DNA of 33,629 nt from Planctomycetia bacterium (GCA_016200145.1 JACQFH010000550.1:1-33629); one strand, 5' to 3'. Counted from the stretch's first letter, positions 16,121-25,454 are shown. The notes: a model not told the origin generated them from the sequence alone. Made by a program: numbers and translations.

Positions 16121-16837
16121 TCAATTCTTATCCGGCAGTTCGCTGAGGGCCGTCGTGTTGATGTCGGCGAGCTTGAGCTTGAATGTTCCATTGAGCGCTG
16201 TCTGGCCGTTCGCTTTGAGCTCAAATTTCCAGTTCGCCGTGACGAGGCCGAACGGCGCTTTCTCGTGCAGCCGGTTTTCCATGTTGATGACGATCTGGGT
16301 GCCCCCCGGGCCCTCGACCTCCAGGTCGCCGGTGGCGCCGGCGCTGCTGATCTTGCCGAGGGCCGTATTGTCGATCTCGGTTTTGTCGAGGTCGGTGGGA
16401 TTTTTTGCAGCGCCGGCCAGGAAGACGGCGATGGCGATCATCCGCGGGTCTTTGAGGTCCTTGACTTCGGTCGCCGGCATGTCTCCTTCTTTGACCCAGG
16501 CGCGAATCAGGTTTTCACCGGGCGATTTGCCTTTTTCCAGGTGTTTTTCGGGTATCAGCACCTTGGCCAGGTTCAGGCGCTCCTGGTCGTCCTCTTTGAA
16601 GATCATCTTGAATTCGATCCAGCGGCACTTCTCGTTGTCGACGGTCGTTTGCCCGACTGAGCTGATTGTCACTGATCCCTTCGTGGAGACCTGCTGGCCG
16701 CCGACCGTGACGTCGACTTCCATCTCGAAGCGCCCCTGCGCTCCGTCGGCCGGCAACCGGTAAATCAAACCGTCCGCCCGCGCCGCACCCGAAAAACCGG
16801 TCAGCGACAGCAGAACGACAATCAAGGAACGGGGCAT
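16121..16837 (-). CDS. Secreted hypothetical protein (238 aa)
   Basis: The ATG at 16837 has GGAGAG 5 nt upstream. A signal peptide (1-21, LIVVLLSLTGFSGAARA) exports it. The rest is a beta-rich, lysine- and glutamate-containing domain with no family I recognise: YRLPADGAQGRFEMEVDVTV, CRWIEFKMIFKEDDQERLNL, KGKSPGENLIRAWVKEGDMP. Similar small exported proteins with this lipid-binding-like start are scattered in planctomycetes. It is followed by another secreted small protein on the same strand upstream, about 110 bp away, but nothing shows they act together. Confidence 0.75.
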   Translation of the reverse strand: MPRSLIVVLLSLTGFSGAARADGLIYRLPADGAQGRFEMEVDVTVGGQQVSTKGSVTISSVGQTTVDNEKCRWIEFKMIFKEDDQERLNLAKVLIPEKHLEKGKSPGENLIRAWVKEGDMPATEVKDLKDPRMIAIAVFLAGAAKNPTDLDKTEIDNTALGKISSAGATGDLEVEGPGGTQIVINMENRLHEKAPFGLVTANWKFELKANGQTALNGTFKLKLADINTTALSELPDKN

Positions 16838-16948
16838 CCGAACTCTCCAGTCAACGGAACTGTCGTATTTGTGATTCTCGAGCAGGCGTCTGTGTCATCT
16901 GCGGAATCAGGAACTATTGGAATAGGTCATATTCTGAGCTGCGCGGCT

Positions 16949-17440
16949 CTACGGCTTCTTTTCTTCCTTGCGCTCGGTCTCTTTCAGCACTTTCCCGTCG
17001 GAATCGACTTGAAGGTCGAGCAGCCGCTGGTCTCCTGTCAGCAGCAGAATCTCGTAAGTCACCGCCTTGTCAGTGGTGACCTCGACAACTTTCTTGTTCG
17101 TGCCGCGCGGATACTTGTCGATCAGCGCTTTGGCGACTTTGGTGGGCAGGTCCCGGCCCGAGATGGCCTTCCCGGTTCTGGTGATCTTTCCATCGTCTGT
17201 GAGGCGCACGTCATGATCGTGGTCTTTGAAGTTCAATGCGACGTTGAAGACCGTCTTGCCGTCCACGGTTTCCTTTTCTGCGCTCGTCAATTTCGCGTCG
17301 GGAAATTTGGACTTGAGGGCCGCGCTGACGGCTTTGGGCAACTTGTCGAGGGATACCTTCTCGGCCGCGGCCAAGGCGTCGGCGACAGAGATCGCCAGCA
17401 CGATGCAGACCAACAACGACCTCGTCAAATCGTGTCGCAT
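16949..17440 (-). CDS. Secreted PepSY-like protein
   Basis: 163 residues from the ATG at 17440, which has AGGAG 6 nt upstream; the frame is open to 17494 but without a better start. Signal peptide RSLLVCIVLAISVADALA. Two PepSY-like (beta-lactamase-inhibitor-like) repeats follow: VSLDKLPKAVSAALKSKFPD with KETVDGKTVFNVALNF, then SGRDLPTKVAKALIDKYPRG with VTTDKAVTYEILLL. Such domains act as inhibitors or binding modules outside the cytoplasm. Partner unknown. Confidence 0.75.
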   Translation of the reverse strand: MRHDLTRSLLVCIVLAISVADALAAAEKVSLDKLPKAVSAALKSKFPDAKLTSAEKETVDGKTVFNVALNFKDHDHDVRLTDDGKITRTGKAISGRDLPTKVAKALIDKYPRGTNKKVVEVTTDKAVTYEILLLTGDQRLLDLQVDSDGKVLKETERKEEKKP

Positions 17441-17617
17441 GGCTGACTCCTGCCTGCGGCTCATCGAAGATTGGTATCGAATGAAAAAGGGCATCCGCCA
17501 TCCTGACCGCGCGGCGCGGCGATTTCAATGCCACCCGCCGGGCCTCCTCAGTAAATTTGACGCATTGGTGGCTGGAAATCACAATATCACCAACCCCTCA
17601 CTCGTCGTGCAACTTCC

Positions 17618-18061
17618 ATGATGACTGGCTCGCCGACTCTTTCATTCCGCATCGCAACTGTCGAGGATTGCCGTGCATTAGCCGCAATGAATCATCAACT
17701 GATTCGCGACGAGGGACATCGCAACTCGATGTCCGAGGCCGAGCTGGAACAACGTATGCGCGGTTGGATCGCCGGGGAGTATCGGGCCGTTTTGTTCGAG
17801 CGGAACCATCGGGTCGTGGCATACGCACTGTATCGCGAACAGACGGATGAAATTTACCTGCGGCAGCTCTTCGTGGTGCGCGAGCACCGCCGGGAGGGGA
17901 TTGGCAGGCAGGCCATCGAGCTGTTGCGAACATCGGTGTGGCCGAAATCCAGGCGCCTGACCGTTGACGTCCTGGTCGCGAATCAGAGCGCGCTCGCATT
18001 CTGGCGCGCCGTCGGCTATTCGGATTATTGCCTGACTCTCGAAATTCTGCCGCAGTCGTAA
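17618..18061 (+). CDS. GNAT family N-acetyltransferase
   Basis: 147 residues, standard GNAT length. The acetyl-CoA loop is visible: LRQLFVVREHRREGIGRQAI (RxxGxG type), followed by the late motif NQSALAFWRAVGYSDYCLTL. N-terminal FRIATVEDCRALAAMNHQLI is also typical. It transfers an acetyl group from acetyl-CoA to an amine; the substrate cannot be told. Convergent with the NHL gene 42 bp downstream. Confidence 0.9.
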   Translation: MMTGSPTLSFRIATVEDCRALAAMNHQLIRDEGHRNSMSEAELEQRMRGWIAGEYRAVLFERNHRVVAYALYREQTDEIYLRQLFVVREHRREGIGRQAIELLRTSVWPKSRRLTVDVLVANQSALAFWRAVGYSDYCLTLEILPQS

Positions 18062-18102
18062 ACAGGAACCGCTCCGACGTTTCGAGAGTTCGCCGACTTC
18101 TA

Positions 18103-19014
18103 TTATTTGCGTTTGAATTTCTGCAACCGCAAACCGTCAATCTCGGCGACGAACAGATTGCCTGCGGCGTCGCAGGCCAGCATGTGGGGGACATTGAACT
18201 GTCCCGGCCCGGCGCCGCGCTCGCCCAACCTGTGCACAATCTTGCCGTCGTCGTCGAGTTGCAGCACCTGATGGGCCACGGCGTCGGCGACGAAGATGTG
18301 CCCGTCGCGGTCGATCTCGATTCCGTACGGCGCAAACCCCTTCCAGGCCGCAAGGAATTTCCCTTCGCCGTCGAAAACCTGGATCCTCTCATTTTCGCGG
18401 TCGCCGACGAGCACGCGCTGTTTCGAATCGACGCAGATCGCGTGCGGCAGGTCGAACTCCCCGGGCCCATCCCCCTTTTTGCCCCAGGCCTTGATGAATT
18501 TGCCCTGCTGATTGAACTGCATGACACGGGTATTGACGTATCCGTCGGAGATGTAGACTTCGTCCTGCGCTCCAAAGGCAATGTCGGTCGGCTTATTGAA
18601 TTGGTCGCGGCCGTCGCCCGGCTTGTCGCTCGTTCCCAGGGCCAGCAGAAGTTTTCCCTGCACGTTGAACTTGAGGACCAGATGATGGCCGATGTCGGTG
18701 GTCCAGATGTTGTCATGCCGGTCGATCCGCAGTCCGTGGGGCGTGTGCAACAGCTCATCTCCCCAGCTTCGCAGGAATTTCCCGGTGGCGTCGAAACACA
18801 AGATCGGCTTCTTGCCGCGATGGAACAGGTAGAGCTGTCCCTTGCTGTCGAAGGCGACGGCTGAGCACTTGCCGAGCGTCACGTCGGCGGGAACTTTCAG
18901 AAAGTCGGCTACGGGCGTGAATTCGACTTTCTCACCAGACAGGACCAGTGCGCTGTCGATCGAGATCACCACGACCAAAGCCAGAACGAACGGAGCAGAC
19001 CGAATGTGCGTCAT
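18103..19014 (-). CDS. NHL-repeat protein, peptidyl-alpha-hydroxyglycine alpha-amidating lyase (PAL)-like
   Basis: 303 residues with a signal peptide (1-26). A six-bladed NHL propeller follows. It keeps the pattern of animal PAL, which cleaves peptidyl-alpha-hydroxyglycine to an amidated peptide and glyoxylate. LYLFHRGKKP carries the catalytic Arg (R66). TPHGLRIDRHDNIWTTDIGH gives H93, YISDGYVNTRVMQFN gives the Tyr (Y159), FDLPHAICV gives H191 and FNVPHMLAC gives H277. These match the three zinc-binding histidines. DRENER (205-210) matches the second conserved Arg region. The cysteine beside the Tyr is Val here. No copper monooxygenase (PHM) partner is in the window. Lyase activity is a supported inference; a simple binding propeller is the alternative. 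Confidence 0.8.
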   Translation of the reverse strand: MTHIRSAPFVLALVVVISIDSALVLSGEKVEFTPVADFLKVPADVTLGKCSAVAFDSKGQLYLFHRGKKPILCFDATGKFLRSWGDELLHTPHGLRIDRHDNIWTTDIGHHLVLKFNVQGKLLLALGTSDKPGDGRDQFNKPTDIAFGAQDEVYISDGYVNTRVMQFNQQGKFIKAWGKKGDGPGEFDLPHAICVDSKQRVLVGDRENERIQVFDGEGKFLAAWKGFAPYGIEIDRDGHIFVADAVAHQVLQLDDDGKIVHRLGERGAGPGQFNVPHMLACDAAGNLFVAEIDGLRLQKFKRK

Positions 19015-19389
19015 CGCTCAGCCCTCGATTGATGGCAGCGGTTTGCGGGGCGCCGGTCGACGACCAGTGATCCCGAACCGATCAGGATACACCTGCCGAT
19101 TTCCCGCCGCGACCTGATTTGCGGCAAATCTTTCCCCGCCGGAAAAGTTTACCAGACCGTCACAGGCGGAAAGGTCGCAGGTTGAGTCCTCTTGAATCAG
19201 GCGGTACAGCCCGATCATTCGCTACAGGTCGAACGGCTCCTGCGGGGGACTACCCCGCGCTTCGCCTTTGGATGATGCGGTTTTGCAGGGGGTGACGATT
19301 CTCACTCTGAATTCCGTTGTAACGGTGATTTCGGCCGTAACGCGGCTCAAATAGCCTTGTTCGCAGCGCTCTTGAAACAACCCGCCGTG
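19015..19389. other. Intergenic stretch, no gene seen
   Basis: Divergent gap between the PAL-like gene and the phosphatase lipoprotein gene. It contains a small hairpin GCGGGG/CCCCGC (19242-19258) and a direct pair GTAACG (near 19318 and 19339). No convincing promoter or ORF. Confidence 0.4.
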
Positions 19390-22300
19390 ATGAACTCTCT
19401 CTCTGCTCCCGGTGCGCGCCTCACGCTGGGGCGAATGCGCTCGGCGGCACTGGCACTGGTGCTGATCGCGGCTGCCTGCGCCCATTTGGCCGGCTGCGCA
19501 AAAAATCCGTCGCCGGTGCCGATCGTTTCAGTCGACGAGCAGATTCCGCCCAACGCGCTTGTCGTGCCGGGTAACGCTCCCTGGATGGATACGGGCGTCG
19601 ATGTGGTCGCCGGTCAACCGCTGACGATTTCCGCGAAGGGCCGGGTCGCGATCACGCGGCTCAAGCGGCCCAGAGGTGATTCCGAGCGCGAGGTGGGGCC
19701 GGCCGGCACGTTTTTCTACGACGACCGGCTGTCGCACGTACAGTTTCCGCTCGCCGCCGCAGGCAACGGCCCAGCTCCCTGCTTCTGCCTGATCGGTCGA
19801 ATCGGACACGGTCCCGCATTCTACGTCGGTCCGGGACGAAGCTGGGTTCCCGAGCAGACCGGCCGCCTGTGGCTGGGAATCAACGACGCCGACCCGTCTC
19901 AGAACGTGGGGGACTTCTACGCCGAAGTCGGCAAGCCCTCCGACGTGCAGCCCGTTGCGTACCGACAGGCCGTCCCTCTTTCGTCGGAAGGAGGCGAGCC
20001 GCTTCCGGACTGCAACGTTGTCGTGTTCTACATCGACGGTCTGCGTCCGGACGTCGTAGAAGAAATGGCGGCGATGGGCCACATCCCTAATCTGCGCACG
20101 ATTTTCGTCGACGGCGGAACGCATCTGATGAACGCGTTCACCGCGTTTCCTTCCGATACGATTACCTCCAACGGCACGATGTGGACCGGGTGCTTTTCCG
20201 ACCGGCACGGCCTGAAAGGCCAGGTCCGATTCAGTCGCACGCGCCTCAAGTCCGAATCGTTCCTCGAAACCCTTGGTCCGTCTCGCAGCTCGCGGCACAT
20301 GGGCCCCAAGGGGATCGACAAGTTTTTTCACGAAACGCAGGCCGTGTCGATCGGCTTGGTTTCGGGCGCGAACGAAGCGACCGTCTGGCGCGAGTCGAAA
20401 ACCAGCAGCACGCCCGTGATCTACGACTATCTGCGCGCAGAGGGCGCCGACTGGGCGACCGGCATTCTGCCCATCATGACCGACATGCCTCCCCCGCTCT
20501 GGACACGCAGCATGGCCCGCGCGCTCCCGTACTTCGACGCCCAGGAGGCCTGGCGCTACATCGACGACGCCAACGCCGATTTCGCAGTCCGCCACTTGAT
20601 CCGTCAGCCCCAGCCCGTCACGATCATCTGGCTGCCCGAGACCGATTCGGTCAGCCACAAAGAGTGCCGCGGCCAGTTTGGCAGCACGCGCCGTACGATC
20701 GCCCGCGCCGATCGGCTCGTCGGCGGTGTGGTGTCTGAGCTGGCCGCGCAGCGCAGGCTCGATTCGACGTACCTGATCCTGGTCAGCGATCACGGCCACC
20801 TGGGAGGCCGCGACACGCACCTGTCGCGGTTCGACCTGGCCGACGAACTGTTCTTCAACCCACGGCAGATGACGCGCGACGGGCGGTGGGTTGGGGGCGG
20901 CCTGGGTCTCTCGGTGCGCCAGCACCGGTTCGCCAACTGGCATTCTGGCGACAAGGCCGGGCAGTTCGTGTTCATCGACGCCGATTCCGACGGGGCCGCG
21001 CGGATTTTCCTGCCGCGCGGCGACTACAAATCCGGCGAATGGATCGGCGGAAACTCGGCCGCCGAGCTGTTGGCCTATCGCATTGCGCCGCACCTCGCGC
21101 CGATCAACCTGCCAGAAACCCTGGCCAACGCCCGGGCCGCGCACGACGAAGGCGCCGGCGACCGGCCCATCGACCTCGTCCTGATGAAGCTCGACGAAGG
21201 ATCGATCGTGATCACGACCGCCGACCGCGGCAAAGCGGTCATCCAGCGCCGCCGCGCCGAAAACGGCCGCTGGGAATACCGCTACACGCCGGTCGAGGGG
21301 GTCTCGGTGGCGGCCGACGGCGGAGTCGCCTGTCGCGAAGTCGAACGGCCCTCGGTCGATCCGCTGGGTCTCGTGCGGCGAGTCCGTCCCGCGTTCCTCA
21401 AGGAGTTTCACAGCGAGCAGGCCTGGCTGCTGGCGACTGCCTCCAGCGATTATCCCGACGGCGTTGTGACCCTCACCCGCCACATGCTCTGGCAGGACGA
21501 AATCAAGGCCCAGGAAAAGGAGTTCGCCCCCGACCTCGTCGTCACCGCGCGGCATGGCTGGCTGTTTTCGACGCAGAACACCCCGGGCACGACGCACGGC
21601 TATCCGCTGGCCGATTCGGTCCGGGCGACCTGGTACGTCTCTGGGCCAAACATCCGCCGTGGCGCCAAGGTCGAAGCGCCCTGCCGGCTGGCTGACCTCA
21701 CCCCCACGATTCTCGCGCTGACCGGCGCCGCGCACGATCCCGAGAAAATGGACGGGCACGCGTTGCGGAACATTTTCGACGTGCCCGAAGAGCAGGCAGA
21801 GGACCAGGAAGGCGCCGGCAAAGCGCGCGCCGGCGATCAGCCCGAATTCTGGCAGGACGTCGATCTGCGGGCCTGGCAGCCCCTGCCGTACACCCCCTCG
21901 GTGCCCTATGAGCACCTGCCCAAGTCGATCAACCAGCCCTCCAGCGGCTGGGACCTGAACAACTTCGCGTACAACGCGATCTCGATCGGCGACTGGAGCG
22001 TTTTCCAGCTTATGGACAACATCCTCACGCCGATTACGCCGGGGCAGACGAAAATCGAACCCACGATCGACGCCATCGACCGCCGGGCGGCGCACGCGCG
22101 CCGACCCTGGGTCGGCGACGGAGTGCGGGCGCTCAATGTGCCGGAAGTCTCGTTGTCGGACTACAGCCCCACTTCGATCGGCAATATCCGCCGCGTCGAT
22201 CAGGCGGTCGATTGGCTGCAGGAACGGGGCACCCGGCTCGATTCCAAGATCGCCAACCGCGCGCATCGCCGCACGGTGCTGGGGGCGCCGGTCACGAACA

Positions 22301-22464
22301 AGGTGATCGACTCGGTCCAGGGCGGCTTCTGGGAAGCCTACCGCTGGGTGAGCCGGCTGGGGATCGAAATCCTCGACGAGATGCTGCTGAACAACATCGA
22401 AAACGGCGTCGACTCGGCCGTCAACGCGTTCCGCAAAGTTCCGTCTGAGGTGATCGTTGAATAG
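19390..22464 (+). CDS. Lipoprotein with LecA-like domain and alkaline-phosphatase-superfamily phosphodiesterase domain
   Basis: 1024 residues from the ATG at 19390; an ATG at 19435 gives a more typical 20-residue lipoprotein signal. Lipobox LAGC with Cys36 (Cys21 from 19435). About 50-175 is a LecA/PA-IL-like beta-sandwich: VDVVAGQPLTISAKGRVAIT, CFCLIGRIG, TGRLWLGINDADPSQNVGDF. From about 205 is an alkaline-phosphatase/NPP-type domain: VVFYIDGLRPDVV (D216, metal), FTAFPSDTITSNGTMWTG (T257, nucleophile), LPETDSVSHKE, LILVSDHGHLGG and TPGTTHGYPLAD (ligands). All expected metal ligands are present, so it is probably an active phosphatase or phosphodiesterase. The last ~270 residues match no family I know. 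It may anchor at a membrane, bind sugar and hydrolyse a phosphoester. Single gene. Confidence 0.85.
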   Translation: MNSLSAPGARLTLGRMRSAALALVLIAAACAHLAGCAKNPSPVPIVSVDEQIPPNALVVPGNAPWMDTGVDVVAGQPLTISAKGRVAITRLKRPRGDSEREVGPAGTFFYDDRLSHVQFPLAAAGNGPAPCFCLIGRIGHGPAFYVGPGRSWVPEQTGRLWLGINDADPSQNVGDFYAEVGKPSDVQPVAYRQAVPLSSEGGEPLPDCNVVVFYIDGLRPDVVEEMAAMGHIPNLRTIFVDGGTHLMNAFTAFPSDTITSNGTMWTGCFSDRHGLKGQVRFSRTRLKSESFLETLGPSRSSRHMGPKGIDKFFHETQAVSIGLVSGANEATVWRESKTSSTPVIYDYLRAEGADWATGILPIMTDMPPPLWTRSMARALPYFDAQEAWRYIDDANADFAVRHLIRQPQPVTIIWLPETDSVSHKECRGQFGSTRRTIARADRLVGGVVSELAAQRRLDSTYLILVSDHGHLGGRDTHLSRFDLADELFFNPRQMTRDGRWVGGGLGLSVRQHRFANWHSGDKAGQFVFIDADSDGAARIFLPRGDYKSGEWIGGNSAAELLAYRIAPHLAPINLPETLANARAAHDEGAGDRPIDLVLMKLDEGSIVITTADRGKAVIQRRRAENGRWEYRYTPVEGVSVAADGGVACREVERPSVDPLGLVRRVRPAFLKEFHSEQAWLLATASSDYPDGVVTLTRHMLWQDEIKAQEKEFAPDLVVTARHGWLFSTQNTPGTTHGYPLADSVRATWYVSGPNIRRGAKVEAPCRLADLTPTILALTGAAHDPEKMDGHALRNIFDVPEEQAEDQEGAGKARAGDQPEFWQDVDLRAWQPLPYTPSVPYEHLPKSINQPSSGWDLNNFAYNAISIGDWSVFQLMDNILTPITPGQTKIEPTIDAIDRRAAHARRPWVGDGVRALNVPEVSLSDYSPTSIGNIRRVDQAVDWLQERGTRLDSKIANRAHRRTVLGAPVTNKVIDSVQGGFWEAYRWVSRLGIEILDEMLLNNIENGVDSAVNAFRKVPSEVIVE

Positions 22465-22496
22465 CGCGTATTGCAGCAGCGCTCGCTCGCGATCCG

Positions 22497-22530
22497 TTTA
22501 GCCGCGAGGCGCAGCCGAGTGCCGTAGCGC
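22497..22530. repeat. GTTTAGC-type intergenic repeat, second copy
   Basis: GTTTAGCCGCGAGGCGCAGC here matches the arm at 9812 (GTTTAGCGGCGACGCGCAGC) at 18 of 20 positions, so one dispersed repeat family is present. Confidence 0.5.
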
Positions 22531-22551
22531 ACGATGTCCACTCGCGAATCC

Positions 22552-22567
22552 ACCGCCTGAAGGCGGT
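22552..22567. repeat. Short palindrome before the SDR gene end
   Basis: ACCGCCT/AGGCGGT with a 2-nt centre, just after the phosphatase gene and before the SDR stop. Possible terminator for both strands. Confidence 0.35.
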
Positions 22568-22576
22568 ACTACGAAC

Positions 22577-23335
22577 TTACGGGATCATGATGCGACCGCC
22601 GCAGACTGAGACCGTCTGCCCGACGACGAACTTTGAGCGTTCGCTCAGCAGAAAACAGGCGACCTCGGCGATGTCTTCGGGCGTTCCCAGTCGCCCCATC
22701 GGGGTCTGATCGATCACGGTTTGCGTCTGCTGAGGAGTGAGCACCTTCGCCATCTCGGTGTCGATCAGCCCCGGAGCGATGGCGTTGATCCGCACGTTGT
22801 TGGGCGCGAGGCCCTCGGCAAGGCACCGCGTCATGGCAATGACCCCCGCCTTCGACGCCGAGTAATGAATCTGCCGGGCGCGCGGCCGCAAGGCCGCCAC
22901 CGACGAGAGCATCACGATCCGGCCGAACTTGCGGCGGACCATCTCGTCTTTGACGGCATACAGCACACGGAATGCCCCGTGCAGGTTGACGTCGATCATC
23001 TCATTCCACAGCTCCCACGTCAGCTCGTCGTGGTTGCACGTGTTGCTGATGGCGCCGCAGTGGACAAGCAGATCGATCGGGCCAAGCGTCTCGCGAGTTT
23101 TGCTCACGAGTGCGTCAACGTCGCCCTGCGACGCCACGTTGCATGCCACGGCCAGCGATTTTCGCCCCAGCAATTCGATCTCGCCCTGCGTTTTTTTCGC
23201 CGGTTCGGGTCGGGAGGCGTAACTGATGGCGACGTTCGCCCCCTCGCGGGCAAGCTGCAGGGCAATCGCCCTGCCAATCCCCCGCGACCCGCCGGTCACA
23301 AGAGCCACACGGCCGTGAAAATCAGTGTTTGACAT
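22577..23335 (-). CDS. SDR family NAD(P)-dependent oxidoreductase (FabG-like)
   Basis: 252 residues. The ATG at 23335 follows the SSS stop after 1 nt, so the two are almost certainly co-translated. Rossmann motif ALVTGGSRGIGRAIALQLA, NAG-like segment VHCGAISNT, catalytic Ser in VMLSSVAALRP, Tyr and Lys in IHYSASKAGVIAMTRCLAEG, and the GLIDTEMAKVL loop. It likely reduces or oxidises a hydroxy/keto group; substrate unknown. The transporter upstream suggests it acts on the imported compound. Confidence 0.92.
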   Translation of the reverse strand: MSNTDFHGRVALVTGGSRGIGRAIALQLAREGANVAISYASRPEPAKKTQGEIELLGRKSLAVACNVASQGDVDALVSKTRETLGPIDLLVHCGAISNTCNHDELTWELWNEMIDVNLHGAFRVLYAVKDEMVRRKFGRIVMLSSVAALRPRARQIHYSASKAGVIAMTRCLAEGLAPNNVRINAIAPGLIDTEMAKVLTPQQTQTVIDQTPMGRLGTPEDIAEVACFLLSERSKFVVGQTVSVCGGRIMIP

Positions 23336-23336
23336 G

Positions 23337-25091
23337 CTATTTTCCCAACGACGCAAGATACACAAGCAGCGCGATCAGGACGCCGACGGTGGCCCAGGCG
23401 GCAAGAAAACCTCCCCAGTCGATGAGCTTCATGCGGGGGATTTCAATCCCGTATTTCTGTAAACCCTGATACGCATACCGCGATGCTTTTTCATAATCAA
23501 GGGCCTGCCCGTGCAGGCCCAGCAAGGCTTCTTCCTGAAACGCCGCAGGCGCGGCCGCCATTTCGCATTCTGCCTCGCGCCCGACCGGAATGTGCAGGCG
23601 CGCGAAAAAGGGATCGAGCAGTGCATCTGGCTGCCGCGGCGTCAACAGGCTCACAAGAATCAGAACAGCGAACTGTGCGGCCAGCGACAGCAGGATGATC
23701 ACTGATTCGCCATAATCGGGCAACAAATTCAGAACCTGGACATACCAGAGTCCACCCCCAGTCAGCAGGCTGCACCACGCGCCGGCCGGGTTGGCGCGGC
23801 GCCATGTGACCCCCAGCCAGAACAGCGGCCCCATTAGGCCGACGACCCGGATCGACGCCTTGAGCAGGTCGTTGATGTTCCCGGCGGCTAGCGCCGCGGC
23901 GATGGAGGCCACCAGAATTCCCGCCGCGGCGATTCGCCCGACCCACATCCGCTGCCGATCGCCCGCCTCGGGAACGACGTGTGCATAGAAGTTGCGGGTG
24001 AATACCCCCGACCCGACCACCATGATCGTTTCGGCGCTCGTCACGCCGGCGATGATGCAGGCGATCATCAACCCGCGCCAGCCGTCTCCCAACAGGTGCT
24101 GGATGGCCTGTCCGAACAGCGTCTCGCTGGCTTCTTTCAACTGCTCGGCGGGCACGTCCACGACTTTGGGAAACAGCACCAGGGCAATCAGGCCGGTGAA
24201 CGCCCAGGCAATCGTCAGAAACCGCTTGATGAAATTGCCGTAGCACATCCCCACGCGGGCCTCCAGTTCGGTCTTGCCGGAGCCCGTCGATGTCATCACG
24301 TGCGGCTGCGCCACGATGCCCGCCAGGCCCAGGATCGACATGGCGACGACGAACAACGGATGCCCCTCCTTCGCGCCGGCCGGGGCCACGACTGACATGA
24401 ATCCCTCGGGGAGCCGGCTTTGCAGTTCCGCCATGCCGCCGATCACGTTGAGCCCCGCGGGCACGAGCAGCACCGACAGCACGATCAGCATGACTCCTTG
24501 CAGAAAGTCGGTGTATGCCGCCGCCATCAGGCCCCCGACCATCACGTAGGTTGAAAACAGCACCGACAGCGCGATGACCCAGTGATTGGTGAGGACAGCG
24601 CTTCCCGTGGCCCCGGCGATTGCGGCCCCCGCTCCGCGCAGGAGCATGGCGATCGACAGCACGATGTAGACCAGCGCCACGAGCGAATAGACCAGTTCCA
24701 GTTGCCAACCGTAGCGGATGCGAAAGACTTCGCCCGTCGTGATGACGCGCAGGCGGCGCACCATCGGCCCGATCAACCAGTAGAACGGCGTCGAGAACAG
24801 GTACATCCACTGATACCAGATGCCACCCAGCCCGACGCGGGCACAGGCACCCGCCACCTGCACCGCCTGTTCGCTGTGCGTGCCGGTGCACAACCAGTGC
24901 ATCACCAAGAGGCCCTTGCCGAACCGTCGGCCGCCGAGGAAGAAATCCTCGTCATTGTGCACCTTGGTCGAGGCCCAGAACCCGATCCCCATCACCAGGG
25001 CGAAATACCCGGCGATCACCCCCGCATCGATGAGCTTGAGGCCGACGATTGTTTCCACGTCGTTTGCGATTTCCGAAATGCGAGCAGGCAT
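23337..25091 (-). CDS. Sodium:solute symporter (SSS) family transporter
   Basis: 584 residues with ~13 hydrophobic helices. Typical SSS text: ALVMGIGFWASTKVHNDEDF, FFLGGRRFGKGLLVMHWLCT, TGEVFRIRYGWQLELVYSLV, GLMAAAYTDFLQGVMLIVLS and GVTSAETIMVVGSGVFTRNF. A cytoplasmic tail and a last helix (FLAAWATVGVLIALLVYLAS) end it. It couples solute uptake to Na+. First gene of a two-gene operon with the SDR. The ATG at 25091 is chosen because upstream residues are arginine-rich and non-family; an earlier start to 25145 is possible. Confidence 0.9.
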   Translation of the reverse strand: MPARISEIANDVETIVGLKLIDAGVIAGYFALVMGIGFWASTKVHNDEDFFLGGRRFGKGLLVMHWLCTGTHSEQAVQVAGACARVGLGGIWYQWMYLFSTPFYWLIGPMVRRLRVITTGEVFRIRYGWQLELVYSLVALVYIVLSIAMLLRGAGAAIAGATGSAVLTNHWVIALSVLFSTYVMVGGLMAAAYTDFLQGVMLIVLSVLLVPAGLNVIGGMAELQSRLPEGFMSVVAPAGAKEGHPLFVVAMSILGLAGIVAQPHVMTSTGSGKTELEARVGMCYGNFIKRFLTIAWAFTGLIALVLFPKVVDVPAEQLKEASETLFGQAIQHLLGDGWRGLMIACIIAGVTSAETIMVVGSGVFTRNFYAHVVPEAGDRQRMWVGRIAAAGILVASIAAALAAGNINDLLKASIRVVGLMGPLFWLGVTWRRANPAGAWCSLLTGGGLWYVQVLNLLPDYGESVIILLSLAAQFAVLILVSLLTPRQPDALLDPFFARLHIPVGREAECEMAAAPAAFQEEALLGLHGQALDYEKASRYAYQGLQKYGIEIPRMKLIDWGGFLAAWATVGVLIALLVYLASLGK

Positions 25092-25231
25092 CGCAAACGT
25101 GCGCGATCTCACTACGAAATCACGCCACGCGACGCGTCCGCCCATCGTACTGGCGTGGCAAACGAATAACTATCGAGCCAAGATCTCACGCCAGCAGGGG
25201 GTGCATCCGTCAAGCGGCAGTGGTCGACCCT

Positions 25232-25263
25232 GTGCCCCGGCCGCTTGGCGGCGGCCGGGGCAC
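25232..25263. repeat. 13-bp perfect inverted repeat (GC-rich)
   Basis: GTGCCCCGGCCGC (25232-25244) and GCGGCCGGGGCAC (25251-25263) with loop TTGGCG. The right arm recurs at 25380-25392 and 1595-1607, so this is a dispersed element. Confidence 0.65.
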
Positions 25264-25350
25264 TGCATCGCAGACAGGGGTGGCTTTGGCGCGTTTGCAA
25301 GCGAGCTCGGATTAGCACGCGATCCGTGGACCGTCATTCCTGCGAGTGAA

Positions 25351-25392
25351 GTGCCCTCCGCCTGAGGCGGACCGAAAAAGCGGCCGGGGCAC
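25351..25392. repeat. Second copy of the GC-rich inverted element
   Basis: GTGCCC (25351) and GCGGCCGGGGCAC (25380-25392) flank an inner palindrome CCGCCTGAGGCGG. Confidence 0.5.
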
Positions 25393-25454
25393 GGTCGCAA
25401 TTTCCGCAGAGTCGGGTTGGTCAATAAAATCTACACGGCTTTTCTGTTTTCCTA

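Noticed and set aside
19528-22266. 912-codon minus-strand open frame opposite the phosphatase gene
   Set aside because: It is the antisense shadow of a GC-rich gene; the plus strand shows clear catalytic motifs and the minus product is low-complexity.
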